Numbered from the stretch's first letter, positions 51,953-61,061 are shown. The stretch: DNA of 64,000 nucleotides from Suilimivivens sp009774465 (GCA_947382645.1 CANDAE010000003.1:1-64000); one strand, 5' to 3'. The notes: a model not told the origin generated them from the letters alone. Numbers and translations: made by a program.

Positions 51953-52252
51953 AAAAGCTCCTTTCATAATTGCTGATTTTAATTATAGCAATATTTTATA
52001 TCAATTCTAATAATATTATACTATGGATTCTTTAAATTTGAAATAAAAAAGTTTATTTATCAGGGTGTGCAAAAATTTCCGTTCTGACATCCTCTTTGAA
52101 ACTATATCATCGTTCCCCAAAATCTGAAACTTGCTTACCCTGGTATTTGCTTAAGTGGGAATTGGCATGAAAGGAAAAGTTTAGTATAATGTTGCAGAAG
52201 GAGTTATTGTTTAGCGATTTGCATATAAGTGACATGTCAGGAAAGGGAAGAG
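51953..52252. promoter_or_regulatory. Divergent control region between antitoxin and pyrC genes
   Basis: This 300-base gene-free gap is very AT-rich at its left end (51970-52040), where the antitoxin promoter and operator should lie. For the plus strand TTGGCA (52162-52167), a 17-base spacer and TATAAT (52185-52190) form a good promoter 62 bases before pyrC. No PyrR-type attenuator was seen in the short leader. Nothing recognisable lies in 52050-52150. Confidence 0.7.
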
Positions 52253-53617
52253 ATGCTTTATATTAAAAATGGTACGGTAATAGATCCGGCAGGAGACAGG
52301 GTTTATCGGGCGGACGTTCAGATTGAAAATGGAAAGGTGGCTGGAATTTTTCCTGCTTTGGAGGATGGAAAAGGCGGGAAGATGCCGGAAGAAGCCAAAA
52401 AAAGTGAGGAGGAAGCAAAGAAGAATGGGCAGGTGATTGATGCCACAGGGCTTATGATTGCACCGGGGCTGGCGGATACCCATGTTCATTTCAGAGATCC
52501 GGGCTTTACTTATAAAGAGGATATTGAAACGGGAGCCGCCGCGGCGGCAAAGGGAGGGTTTACGCAGATTGTGCTTATGGCAAACACAAAGCCTTCTGTG
52601 GATAATAAGGACACCCTTTCTTATGTGCTTGAGAAAGGCAGAAAAACCGGAATCCATATAAATAGCTGTGCAAATGTAACCATGCAGATGGCGGGGAAAA
52701 TACTGACGCCTATGGAGGAACTGGCAAAGGCGGGAGCGGCAGGCTTTACGGATGACGGGATTCCCCTGATGGATGAGGCGTTAGTGAAGGAAGCAATGGA
52801 GCGTGCCAAAAGGCTGAATAAGCCCATCAGCTTTCACGAAGAAAATCCTGCGCTGATTACAAACAATGGAGTTAACGCAGGAAAGGCAGCGGAATTTTAC
52901 CAGATAAAGGGTTCTCCAAGGGAAGCGGAAATTGATTTGGTGAAAAGAGATTTGGGGATTGCTCTGCTTACAGGGGCAGAGGTGGTGATTCAGCATATCA
53001 GTGCCAGGGAGTCTGTAGAGCTGCTCAGGCAGGCTAAAGCAAAAGGCGCCCATGTACATGGAGAGGCAACGCCGCATCATTTTACATTGACACAGGAAGC
53101 AGTGATCAGGAAGGGCACAATGGCCAAAATGAATCCGCCTCTTAGAGAAGAAGAGGACAGGCTTGCAATCATAGAAGGTTTGAAGGACGGAACCATTGAT
53201 GTAATTGCCACGGATCATGCGCCCCACAGCCGGGAAGAAAAGGAAAAGCCCATCACGGAAGCGCCAAGCGGTATTATCGGGCTGGAAACCGCTCTTTCCC
53301 TGGGGATTAGAGAACTGGTGCAAAAGGGATATCTTACATGGCCCCAACTGATTCAGAGAATGAGTACTGCTCCATGTAAGCTGTATGGACTAAAGGGAGG
53401 AAAGATAGAGGCCGGGATGAACGCAGATCTGGTTTTGTTTCATCCGGAGGAAACATGGAAGGTTTCCAGCTTTGCTTCCAGATCTTCCAATTCGCCTTTT
53501 ATCGGGGAAGAACTTCCAGGGGTGGTTTATTATACCATATGCGGGGGAAAAATTGTGTATCAGAAAGAAACGAACAAGGTAACTGAAATAACCAGGAAAG
53601 AAAGGACAGAGAAATGA
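52253..53617 (+). CDS. pyrC: Dihydroorotase
   Basis: This 454-residue zinc amidohydrolase closes carbamoyl-aspartate to dihydroorotate in pyrimidine synthesis. It has metal-binding DTHVHFRDPG, HEENPAL, EATPHHFTLT and IATDHAPHS, all of the class I (PyrC, Firmicutes) type. ATG 52253 follows GGAAAGGGAAGAG. Between the first strand and the active-site region, residues ~37-60 carry a Lys/Glu-rich insertion (KMPEEAKKSEEEAKKNG) not expected in the family. It is followed by pyrK with a four-base overlap (ATGA). Confidence 0.94.
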   Translation: MLYIKNGTVIDPAGDRVYRADVQIENGKVAGIFPALEDGKGGKMPEEAKKSEEEAKKNGQVIDATGLMIAPGLADTHVHFRDPGFTYKEDIETGAAAAAKGGFTQIVLMANTKPSVDNKDTLSYVLEKGRKTGIHINSCANVTMQMAGKILTPMEELAKAGAAGFTDDGIPLMDEALVKEAMERAKRLNKPISFHEENPALITNNGVNAGKAAEFYQIKGSPREAEIDLVKRDLGIALLTGAEVVIQHISARESVELLRQAKAKGAHVHGEATPHHFTLTQEAVIRKGTMAKMNPPLREEEDRLAIIEGLKDGTIDVIATDHAPHSREEKEKPITEAPSGIIGLETALSLGIRELVQKGYLTWPQLIQRMSTAPCKLYGLKGGKIEAGMNADLVLFHPEETWKVSSFASRSSNSPFIGEELPGVVYYTICGGKIVYQKETNKVTEITRKERTEK

Positions 53618-54399
53618 GCGGAAAAAGGAAAGAAAAAGAGGTGATTTTATCCCAGAAGATGATTGCCCCCGATATTTATGATATGTGGATTTCTACTGAT
53701 CTGGCAGGGGAAGTTTTACCGGGGCAGTTTGTGGGGGTGTATACCAACAATGCATCCAGGCTGCTGCCGCGTCCAATCAGCATTTGTGAGGTGGATGATG
53801 AGAAAAAGGCTCTTCGGCTTGTGTACCGGATTGCGGGAGAGGGAACGAAGGAATTTGCATCATGGCAGCCGGGACAGGAATTGTTTCTTCTGGGCGTTTT
53901 GGGAAATGGATTTCCGGTAAAAGAGGCAGAGGGGAAAAAAGTAGTCCTTATGGGGGGCGGAATTGGGATTCCTCCCATGCTCCAGCTTGCAAAAGCACTT
54001 TCTCGGACAGAGACAAATGTGACAATTGTGTCAGGATACCGGGATGCACAGCTTTTCTTAAAGGAAGATCTGGAAAAGTATGGGAAGCTGTATATTGCAA
54101 CGGAAGATGGCAGTGTGGGGACGAAAGGGAACGTCCTCGATGTTATGGATAAGGAACAGATTAAGGCGGATGTGATCATGGCCTGTGGGCCGATGCCTAT
54201 GCTTCGGGCCATTAAAAACTATGCCGGAGAGCATGAAATTACAGCTTACATCTCTTTAGAGGAGAGGATGGCTTGCGGTGTGGGAGCCTGCCTTGGATGC
54301 GTGTGCAAAACTACCCATAAGGATGCCCATTCTCATGTAAATAATGCAAGAATCTGTACAGACGGTCCGGTATTTGATGCCAGGGAGGTGGAAATTTGA
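53614..54399 (+). CDS. pyrK: Dihydroorotate dehydrogenase B, electron-transfer subunit
   Basis: This 261-residue FAD and 2Fe-2S protein passes electrons from PyrD to NAD. It has the FAD site LLPRPISICEVD, the nucleotide-binding GGGIGIPPMLQLA and the cluster ligands in CGVGACLGCVCKT plus a later Cys in ARICTDGPVF. Start ATG 53614 overlaps the pyrC stop and its end overlaps pyrD (TGATG), so the three genes are translationally coupled. This partner subunit marks the NAD-linked type B enzyme usual in anaerobic Firmicutes. Confidence 0.95.
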   Translation: MSGKRKEKEVILSQKMIAPDIYDMWISTDLAGEVLPGQFVGVYTNNASRLLPRPISICEVDDEKKALRLVYRIAGEGTKEFASWQPGQELFLLGVLGNGFPVKEAEGKKVVLMGGGIGIPPMLQLAKALSRTETNVTIVSGYRDAQLFLKEDLEKYGKLYIATEDGSVGTKGNVLDVMDKEQIKADVIMACGPMPMLRAIKNYAGEHEITAYISLEERMACGVGACLGCVCKTTHKDAHSHVNNARICTDGPVFDAREVEI

Positions 54400-55304
54400 T
54401 GAATACGAAAGTAACGATTGCCGGTGTGGAATTTAAAAATCCTGTTATGACTGCTTCCGGAACTTTTGGCTCGGGCATGGAATACAGTGATTTTGTAGAT
54501 TTAAATAAACTGGGAGCAGTGGTGACAAAAGGGGTTGCCAATGTGCCCTGGCCGGGAAATCCGGTGCCCCGGGTGGCGGAAACCTATGGGGGAATGCTGA
54601 ATGCCATTGGCCTGCAAAATCCCGGTATTGATGTGTTTATGGAAAGGGATATTCCTTTTTTAAAGAAGTTTGATACGAAGATGATTGTGAACGTGTGCGG
54701 TAAGAGCGTAGAGGATTATCTGGAAGTAGTGGAACGACTGGGGGACGAGGGTGTGGATATGCTGGAAATAAACGTTTCCTGCCCTAATGTAAAGGAAGGG
54801 GCCATTGCTTTTGGACAGAAAGCGGACAGCCTTTATCATATTACTTCCCAGATTAAGAAAAAGGCAAAACAGCCGGTGATTATGAAATTAAGTCCCAATG
54901 TTACGGATATCGGAGAAATGGCAAAAGCGGCGGAAGCGGCGGGTGCGGATGCCATATCGCTGATTAATACCCTGACAGGCATGAAAATTGATGTTCACCG
55001 CAGAACCTTTGTACTTGCCAACAAGACCGGAGGTCTTTCAGGACCAGCGGTAAAGCCGGTGGCAGTGCGGATGGTATATCAGGCTTCCCATGCGGTTAAA
55101 ATTCCGGTTATCGGCATGGGGGGAATTGCCACAGCGGAGGATGCGGTTGAATTTTTGCTTGCAGGCGCCAGCGCCATAGCAGTGGGAGCAGCAAATTTTG
55201 TAAATCCTTATGCGACGGTAGAAATTATAGAGGGAATTGAAGCATATATGAAAAAATATGGGGTTCAGGACATTCAGGAACTGATCGGCGGCGTAAGAGA
55301 ATAG
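54399..55304 (+). CDS. pyrD: Dihydroorotate dehydrogenase B, catalytic subunit
   Basis: This 301-residue FMN enzyme oxidises dihydroorotate to orotate in the cytoplasm. Motifs are MTASGTFGSGMEY, INVSCPNVKEG with catalytic Cys, MKLSPNVTDI and IGMGGIATAEDAVEFLLAGA (FMN phosphate site). The ATG at 54399 overlaps the stop of pyrK. It ends the pyr genes present; pyrE, pyrF and pyrB are not nearby, so the rest of the pathway must lie elsewhere. Confidence 0.95.
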   Translation: MNTKVTIAGVEFKNPVMTASGTFGSGMEYSDFVDLNKLGAVVTKGVANVPWPGNPVPRVAETYGGMLNAIGLQNPGIDVFMERDIPFLKKFDTKMIVNVCGKSVEDYLEVVERLGDEGVDMLEINVSCPNVKEGAIAFGQKADSLYHITSQIKKKAKQPVIMKLSPNVTDIGEMAKAAEAAGADAISLINTLTGMKIDVHRRTFVLANKTGGLSGPAVKPVAVRMVYQASHAVKIPVIGMGGIATAEDAVEFLLAGASAIAVGAANFVNPYATVEIIEGIEAYMKKYGVQDIQELIGGVRE

Positions 55305-55320
55305 ATGGCAGGCATACTTT

Positions 55321-55371
55321 ACCTCCCTTAGTCATACATTTACAGTAAGTAGACTTTAGGGAGGTATTTTT
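55321..55371 (+). terminator. Terminator whose right arm is the next gene's ribosome site
   Basis: ACCTCCCT (55321-55328) pairs with AGGGAGGT (55358-55365), extended by AGTC/GACT, and is followed by ATTTTTTT. AGGGAGG in the right arm is also the ribosome site for TTG 55372. The hairpin can therefore end pyr transcripts and hide the translation start of the next gene. Confidence 0.8.
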
Positions 55372-56943
55372 TTGGAATTAATCAAGCGAAATATACATAT
55401 GGACTGCGTTAAGTGCAAGGCCCAGACACAGATGACTTTAGAGGATGATATGATTATTTCCGATTCCAGGCCGGATGCAGCCAAGCTGATCATGGATAGA
55501 GGAAATGTAATAATTGAGGAGTTGAAAATAACAGACGATCATGTCAATGTAAAGGGAAAACTTGCATTTAACGTGCTTTATCTGGCAGAAAAAGGTTCTC
55601 AGGATACGGGCAGGAGTGACGTGGCGAATATGGAAGGGAGCATTCCCTTTGATGAAATGGTGTTTATGGAAGGGATTAAAGGAGGAGATACGGTAAATGC
55701 CAGTTGGGATTTGGAAGATTTAAGCATCAATCTGATCAACTCCCGGAAAATGAGTGTACAGTCAATGATTTCTATTTACCTTGTCTGTGAGGAAATCTGT
55801 GATGAAGAGACAGCAGTGGATCTTTACAGTCAGGAGCCGGTGGAATTCCGAAAAAAAACACTGAATATTGCAGCCATGTCCATTAAGAAAAAAGATATTT
55901 TCAGGGTAAAGGAAGAGGTGGAGGTTCCCGGAAGCTTTCCTAACATTTTTGCCATGATCTGGTCGGAGATTATTCCGGAAGCAGTGGAATTTAAGGTACT
56001 GGAGGATAAAATTGCAATTCAGGGTGAACTAAGGGGATTTTTCCTTTATAGAGGAGAGGGCGAGGAGGAGGAAATCTGCCATTATGAGACAACGCTTCCT
56101 TTTGCCGGAAGTCTGGATTGCCCCGGAGCCCGGGAAGGAATGATACCGGAAATCAGCTTTACTGCTGAAAACCGCGAGGTGGAGGTAAGGCCGGATTTTG
56201 ATGGAGAAGAAAGAGTAATCACCTTTGAACAGTGTCTTGATCTGGATATCTGCATCTATGCAGAAGAGGAAATTGATATTCTTTCCGACGTTTACGGTGT
56301 GGTGAAGGAAGTGTCCGTGGTGGAAAAAAATGCGGAATTCCGCAGGCTGATTACAAGAAGCAGCGGTAAGACAAAACTGGCAGGACATTTTAACTGCGAG
56401 GACGAAAAGGCAGTGCTTCATAAGATCCTTCATACGGCAAGCAAATTACAGATTACAGGAAAAAAAGCAGTGGAAAGCGGAATAGAGATTTCAGGTGTAG
56501 TGAACCTGCAGGTCCTGTATGAATGCAGTTCAGAGGAAAACAGATATGGTGTAATCAAGGGGACACTGCCATTCCAGTATGTGCTGGAAGCAGAGGGAAT
56601 CGATGAAAGCTGTATTTATCCAGTGCAGGCATTCCTGGATCAAATGACGGTTACCATCATTGATAATGGTGAAGTGGATGTTAAATGCGTTCTTTATTTC
56701 AGAGGCAATGTATACCGGAGCTGGCAGGAACGAATTGTTGAGCAGATCGTAGTTACGGAGCCTGATATGGAAAAGATGGCGTCACTTCCCGGAATTGCCA
56801 TTTATATGGTGAGAGAAGGAGAAAGCCTGTGGGATATTGGAAAGCGGTATTATGTTCCGGTATCGGTGATTAAAAAATGCAATGATCTTACATCTGATGA
56901 GGTGAAGGCGGGAGATAAAATTTTAATTGTAAAAAATGTTTAG
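55372..56943 (+). CDS. SPOCS (DUF3794) and LysM domain protein
   Basis: This 523-residue protein has repeated SPOCS/DUF3794 domains (first at ~30-170 with ISDSRPDAAKLIMDRGNV, later ones at ~180-300 and ~310-450). A C-terminal LysM domain (YMVREGESLWDIGKRYY, ~475-523) should bind peptidoglycan or related glycan. Such proteins occur in spore-forming Clostridia and are thought to act in spore coat or cortex structure. The gene starts at TTG 55372 and its ribosome site is inside a terminator stem. No signal peptide is visible, which fits mother-cell assembly rather than export. Confidence 0.88.
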   Translation: MELIKRNIHMDCVKCKAQTQMTLEDDMIISDSRPDAAKLIMDRGNVIIEELKITDDHVNVKGKLAFNVLYLAEKGSQDTGRSDVANMEGSIPFDEMVFMEGIKGGDTVNASWDLEDLSINLINSRKMSVQSMISIYLVCEEICDEETAVDLYSQEPVEFRKKTLNIAAMSIKKKDIFRVKEEVEVPGSFPNIFAMIWSEIIPEAVEFKVLEDKIAIQGELRGFFLYRGEGEEEEICHYETTLPFAGSLDCPGAREGMIPEISFTAENREVEVRPDFDGEERVITFEQCLDLDICIYAEEEIDILSDVYGVVKEVSVVEKNAEFRRLITRSSGKTKLAGHFNCEDEKAVLHKILHTASKLQITGKKAVESGIEISGVVNLQVLYECSSEENRYGVIKGTLPFQYVLEAEGIDESCIYPVQAFLDQMTVTIIDNGEVDVKCVLYFRGNVYRSWQERIVEQIVVTEPDMEKMASLPGIAIYMVREGESLWDIGKRYYVPVSVIKKCNDLTSDEVKAGDKILIVKNV

Positions 56944-56962
56944 TAAATTTAGTGAAGCCATT

Positions 56963-57005
56963 AACAAGGGGATGTCTGCGTAAAGCAGGCATCCCCTGTT
57001 AGATT
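56963..57005. terminator. Terminator between convergent genes
   Basis: AACAAGGGGATGTCTGC pairs with GCAGGCATCCCCTGTT around GTAAA. The plus-strand tail is AGATTTGGTTTT. It serves the SPOCS gene and possibly the minus-strand gene at 57036. Confidence 0.8.
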
Positions 57006-57035
57006 TGGTTTTACAGTGCAATTATGTTTAAAGAC

Positions 57036-57662
57036 TTATTCTTCAATGTTTTGTGCTTTCTGAGCCTTTTCAGCCATGTCGTCAAATCCCTTCATAACAG
57101 CATCATAGGTCTTTTGTGAAATGTCAGGAAGCTTGCCGCCCCACTGCTTTTCAGCCTGTGCAAATCCTTTCTTGAAAGCGGAACGCATATCCTCAATCTT
57201 ATCAGGATCGCCGCCTGTCAGAGCTGTAGCGAAATCCAGGATACGCTGTGAGGTCTTTGAAACACCCCAATATCCATCCTCGGCAATATCTGCCTGAGCC
57301 TGCAGCTTGGTAGCAGGATCTACGGTAAATTTTCCGCTGGATAAGATACTCCACATATCATTTGCCGCACCATAGGTCTGTCCCTGTTTGGTCAGCATTT
57401 TTTCTACAATGCTCTGTAATTGTGCGGTTCTGTTTTCCGCATCTGCTTTCATTTTAGCAACCAGATTAGCATCAGTCTTGTAAGTTTTCTTGGGAGTTTT
57501 ATCAGCCACTTTTGAAGGCTCATAAACTACGCCGGTATCTTTAGCAGATGTGCCTGTCTTGTTGGATTCGGATGCTGCCGCGGTTTTTGCTTCGGTGTCT
57601 TTAGGCTGTGTAGCATAAGTGCTATACACATCACTTGCACCTGTAACTCCATTTACGCTCAT
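57036..57662 (-). CDS. Hypothetical protein, mostly helical
   Basis: I do not recognise this 208-residue protein. It starts MSVNGVTGASDVYSTYA, has a Ser/Thr/Lys/Ala-rich disordered part to about residue 75, then a helical domain with MWSILSSGKFTVDPATKLQAQA, RILDFATALTGGDPDKI and FAQAEKQWGGKLPDISQ. There is no signal peptide or membrane segment. Minus-strand ATG 57662 has AAGGAGGG seven bases upstream. The N-terminus resembles those of flagellar-linked small proteins in Lachnospiraceae, but this is only an impression. It has no operon partner; the 268-base gap to 57930 holds nothing clear. Confidence 0.7.
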   Translation of the reverse strand: MSVNGVTGASDVYSTYATQPKDTEAKTAAASESNKTGTSAKDTGVVYEPSKVADKTPKKTYKTDANLVAKMKADAENRTAQLQSIVEKMLTKQGQTYGAANDMWSILSSGKFTVDPATKLQAQADIAEDGYWGVSKTSQRILDFATALTGGDPDKIEDMRSAFKKGFAQAEKQWGGKLPDISQKTYDAVMKGFDDMAEKAQKAQNIEE

Positions 57663-57930
57663 AAATTTACCCTCCTTGGTCATTTTGATATAGTAAGTAT
57701 CGGCATTTTATAAAGAAAAATTTAGCAATTTCAGAGAAAAAACATGGGTATGTTATGAAATGCGCTAAATTTGTTATAAAGTGCCATGCCCCCTCTTTCT
57801 ACTTTGAATATAGCACAATACAGGGCCGGGTGCAAGCCTTGGAAGCGAAGATATTTGCATAACAAAATGTCTGCCTGCTTTTTTGACTTGTCATTAGAGG
57901 GATGCTGGAATTTTAATGCCGTATTTTAAA

Positions 57931-58473
57931 TCAGATACCTAAGGACGAAAGATTGATCGTAAGTTCCGGATAGATGCAGGATGGTATATCATCTGTAAAT
58001 GAATACTCATCTATTTCATTGCGAACAAAGTTATATACCGATACCCTGCTCTTATCAGGATCTACGATCCAGTATTCTTTCACACCAGCAGTACGATATT
58101 TAAACAGTTTGGTCATATAATCCATCTGTCTGCTACTGGGGGATACAATTTCAAGAATCCAATCCGGAGCCCCAACGCATCCTTTGTCTGTGAGCTTGTC
58201 AGGGCTGCATATAACACTAATGTCCGGTTCAACGTAATTTTTATCATCTTCATTCAAAAAGACAGCAAATGGGGCGATATCGACTTCACATTTTCCGTTG
58301 TTTGAATTGATATAATTGTGAATAGTTGCAAATAGTTCTCCAACAATACGTTGATGTTTTCTGCTTGGTGGTGCCATGTAATAAATCTGTCCGTCGATCA
58401 GTTCCGCACGTTCTCCATCCGGAAGAGCGTAAATATCATCAATGGTATATATCCTTTCTTGAGCTAATGCCAT
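57931..58473 (-). CDS. Uma2-family putative endonuclease
   Basis: This 180-residue protein of the Uma2/DUF820 family has a PD-(D/E)xK nuclease-like fold. It shows YALPDGERAELIDGQIYYM (E of the core), EPDISVICS, APDWILEIVSPSS (D/E-x-x) and KLFKYRTAGVKEYWIVDP. Members are widespread, often in many copies, and their role is not settled. ATG 58473 has AAAGGATG about nine bases upstream, and a GTG at 58482 is closer to it but overlaps. It lies beside a decayed toxin gene in a small accessory patch. Confidence 0.85.
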   Translation of the reverse strand: MALAQERIYTIDDIYALPDGERAELIDGQIYYMAPPSRKHQRIVGELFATIHNYINSNNGKCEVDIAPFAVFLNEDDKNYVEPDISVICSPDKLTDKGCVGAPDWILEIVSPSSRQMDYMTKLFKYRTAGVKEYWIVDPDKSRVSVYNFVRNEIDEYSFTDDIPSCIYPELTINLSSLGI

Positions 58474-58559
58474 AGTATACACATCCTTTCTTGGTAGGTA
58501 GTAATATTGTTTTCAGTTTAATTTAAGGTTATTCCGTATAGGTACCGGGCAAACAGTAG

Positions 58560-58882
58560 TCAATCGCTTTTGGAATTATCACGTTCTATGGTTTCATCAA
58601 TGGCCGGAAAATTATAAATAAATCTTCTCCAATGTATAATGATATCAAACTGGCGCAGCTGCTTATCATTCGTGAGGAACAGGTCACATTGACGGAGGCA
58701 GGCAGTAGTAAGCTGCAGACAGTCCATAGTCTTAAAATCTTTATATGGCGCGTATCTGCTCTACTTTTTCGGCAAAATTTATGTCTGCATCAAGAAAATA
58801 AATAATAGGAGTGGTATCTAAAAAGATTTGCATCTGTGTGGAACATCTTCTCGCTCCTGCCCATGTATTTTTTCAGGTCTAT
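58560..58882 (-). pseudogene. Decayed PIN-domain (VapC-like) toxin with antitoxin tail
   Basis: On the minus strand from ATG 58833 the sequence reads MQIFLDTTPIIYFLDADINF and then hits a stop at 58741. In another frame it resumes as KTMDCLQLTTACLRQCDLFL followed by TNDKQLRQFD to about 58560. These are the first and last thirds of a PIN ribonuclease, with the conserved Asp residues. The middle ~60 residues are missing and the frame is broken. Just upstream (58879-58834) DLKKYMGRSEKMFHTD looks like an antitoxin C-terminus. Nothing else is seen in 58474-59030. Confidence 0.7.
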
Positions 58883-59066
58883 TTTATGCTGTCAGGTTAT
58901 ATTATATCCAAAATCACGCTGTTTGTATAGTGAACTGATTTTTAATATTTTATGTCAGCATTTCTGGGGATAACCAACCCACAACCATTGACAGAAAACC
59001 ATTCCATGTATTAAAATAAGTACAATCCTATGTATAATGTATACAAAAGAATTTGGAGGGCGTCTT

Positions 59067-59942
59067 ATGGATCGTATTGTAAGAAAGGCTTATGCCAAGA
59101 TAAACCTGGGACTGGATGTGCTTAGGAAGCGTCCGGACGGATACCATGAAATGAAAATGATTATGCAGACGGTGGGGATTTACGATGTTTTGACTTTTCA
59201 AAAAAGCGGCAGCAGGGGTAAAGAACCGGAGATTATCCTTTCTCTTGACAATTCTGAACTGCCTGCTGATAAGAATAATCTGATTTACAGGGCTGCGCGG
59301 CTTATTATGGAGGCTTACGACATTCAGGAAGGAGTGAAAATTACTCTGGAGAAACATATCCCTATTGCGGCGGGCATGGCAGGGGGAAGCACCGACGCGG
59401 CAGCAGTCTTTCATGGATTCAATGAATTGTTTGGTCTTTCCATGAGTCTCGAGGACATGAAAAAACTGGGAGTCAGGATTGGTGCGGATGTACCTTACTG
59501 CATTGAAGGGGGAACAGCACTTTCAGAAGGAATCGGAGAAATATTGACGCCCCTTCCCGCTCCGCCAAAGGCAGTTTTATTAATTGCAAAACCGGATATC
59601 AGTGTTTCCACCAGATTTGTATTTGAAAATCTCCACGCAGACAGGCTGAAAAATCATCCGGATATTGACGGGATGGCACAGGCGATAAGGCAGGGGGATT
59701 TGAAAGGAATCACAGACAGAATGGGGAATGTGCTGGAAACAGTGACCATAAAGGAACATCCGGTAATTGACAGAATAAAAGAAGAAATGAAAAAAGCCGG
59801 GGCGGAAAATGCGCTTATGAGCGGCAGCGGCCCTACGGTGTTTGGAATTTTTAAGGAAAAAAGGATGGCGGAAGAAAGCTGTAAGACTTTGAAGCAGCAG
59901 GAATTGGCAAAACAGATTTTCATTACGGAATTCGTACAGTAG
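59067..59942 (+). CDS. ispE: 4-diphosphocytidyl-2-C-methyl-D-erythritol kinase
   Basis: This 291-residue GHMP kinase phosphorylates CDP-methylerythritol in the MEP isoprenoid pathway. Motifs are RKAYAKINLGLDVL, the GHMP loop PIAAGMAGGSTDAAAVF and LMSGSGPTVFGIF near the C-terminus. ATG 59067 has GGAGGG six bases upstream; the longer reading from 59037 is not needed. A -10-like TATAAT lies at 59033-59038. The GntR regulator gene begins 12 bases after its stop. Confidence 0.95.
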   Translation: MDRIVRKAYAKINLGLDVLRKRPDGYHEMKMIMQTVGIYDVLTFQKSGSRGKEPEIILSLDNSELPADKNNLIYRAARLIMEAYDIQEGVKITLEKHIPIAAGMAGGSTDAAAVFHGFNELFGLSMSLEDMKKLGVRIGADVPYCIEGGTALSEGIGEILTPLPAPPKAVLLIAKPDISVSTRFVFENLHADRLKNHPDIDGMAQAIRQGDLKGITDRMGNVLETVTIKEHPVIDRIKEEMKKAGAENALMSGSGPTVFGIFKEKRMAEESCKTLKQQELAKQIFITEFVQ

Positions 59943-59954
59943 GAGCTGTTTTTT

Positions 59955-60689
59955 ATGGCGGCTCAGCAACAGAAAGGGGAAGGTACTGTTATGGGAGAAC
60001 AATTTCAAATAGATATGAATGATTTTTTGCCCCTTCGTGATGTGGTTTTTAATACCCTTCGAAAAGCAATCCTTACAGGACAGCTAAAGCCGGGAGAGCG
60101 GCTGATGGAGGTTCATCTTGCCAATCAGTTGGGCGTCAGCAGGACGCCCATTCGGGAAGCGATCAGAAAGCTGGAACTGGAAGGGCTGGTTATTATGGTG
60201 CCCAGACGGGGAGCGGAAGTGGCCAGAATCACCGAAAAAAGTCTGCGGGATGTGCTTGAGGTGCGCCGCGCCCTGGATGCCTTAAGCGTGGAGCTTGCCT
60301 GCGAAAGAATCACGCAGCCAGATATAGAAAGGCTGCATCAGGCATGCCTGGAATTTGAAAGGGCGGCCGGAAACGAAGAAGCATCAGTGATTGCAAAGGC
60401 GGATGTGGCTCTTCATGATATTATTGTTGAGGCTACAGGAAATAAGCGCCTGCAGCAATTGGTGAATAATTTATCTGAGCAGATGTACAGATACCGCTTT
60501 GTTTACATAAAGGAAGAAAGCCAGCATGACACACTGATTGCCGAGCACAGGGAAATCTATGAAAGCATTGCGGGAAGAGATAAGGAGCGGGCGGCCAGGG
60601 CAGCCAGCATTCATATTGACAATCAGGAAAAATCCATTATCAGACAAATCCGTCTGGAAAATGAAAGCATATTGAATAAGCGTTTGTAA
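59955..60689 (+). CDS. GntR-family transcriptional regulator (FadR/FCD type)
   Basis: This 244-residue protein has an N-terminal winged helix (PLRDVVFNTLRKAILTGQLK; LGVSRTPIREAIRKLELEGL) and a C-terminal all-helical FCD ligand domain with metal-site residues (EVRRALDALSVELA; ADVALHDIIVEATGN; HREIYESI). ATG 59955 has AGGAG nine bases upstream, and ATG 59991 also has a good site (GGGGAAGG), giving a 232-residue alternative. It is probably co-transcribed with ispE, a common pairing in this bacterial group. Its ligand and targets are unknown. Confidence 0.9.
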   Translation: MAAQQQKGEGTVMGEQFQIDMNDFLPLRDVVFNTLRKAILTGQLKPGERLMEVHLANQLGVSRTPIREAIRKLELEGLVIMVPRRGAEVARITEKSLRDVLEVRRALDALSVELACERITQPDIERLHQACLEFERAAGNEEASVIAKADVALHDIIVEATGNKRLQQLVNNLSEQMYRYRFVYIKEESQHDTLIAEHREIYESIAGRDKERAARAASIHIDNQEKSIIRQIRLENESILNKRL

Positions 60690-60767
60690 AAAGGCAACAC
60701 TTTTATCATAAAAGAAACTGTCATGAAAAACTTCTACTGGCAGAGAATGGAAAGGTAAAAGTGTGAA

Positions 60768-61058
60768 ATGCGGAAAATATATGAAACTGCTGTAATACTG
60801 ATCGGAACTTTAGGATGGTGGGGATTTGTATATCCGGAGCTGTGTCTTACTCAGGATGCTTATGAGCAGGAAAGCGAAGCAGAATCTAACGGTCAGGAAG
60901 ATGAAAATGTTCAGGGAAAAGATATTCAGGAGCAGAAAGATGGCCAGGAAGGAAACTTTTGGGAGGATGGTTTTAAGATTGGCGAACTTCGTATAAAAAG
61001 CAGAGCAGCAGAATATGTATATCAGGTAAAAGAAAAAGAAATGTCAGAAAAGGAATAA
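60768..61058 (+). CDS. Small membrane-anchored acidic protein, unknown function
   Basis: This 96-residue protein has an N-terminal hydrophobic segment (~6-26, TAVILIGTLGWWGFVYPEL), then a Glu/Gln/Asp-rich stretch (QESEAESNGQEDENVQ) and a basic helical end (RIKSRAAEYVYQV). I do not recognise a family. The ATG follows GGAAAGG, and the start of murI is only three bases after its stop, so it is likely translated with murI. ACACTTTTA at 60699-60707 can pair with TAAAAGTGT around its ribosome site. Confidence 0.65.
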   Translation: MRKIYETAVILIGTLGWWGFVYPELCLTQDAYEQESEAESNGQEDENVQGKDIQEQKDGQEGNFWEDGFKIGELRIKSRAAEYVYQVKEKEMSEKE

Positions 61059-61061
61059 ATT

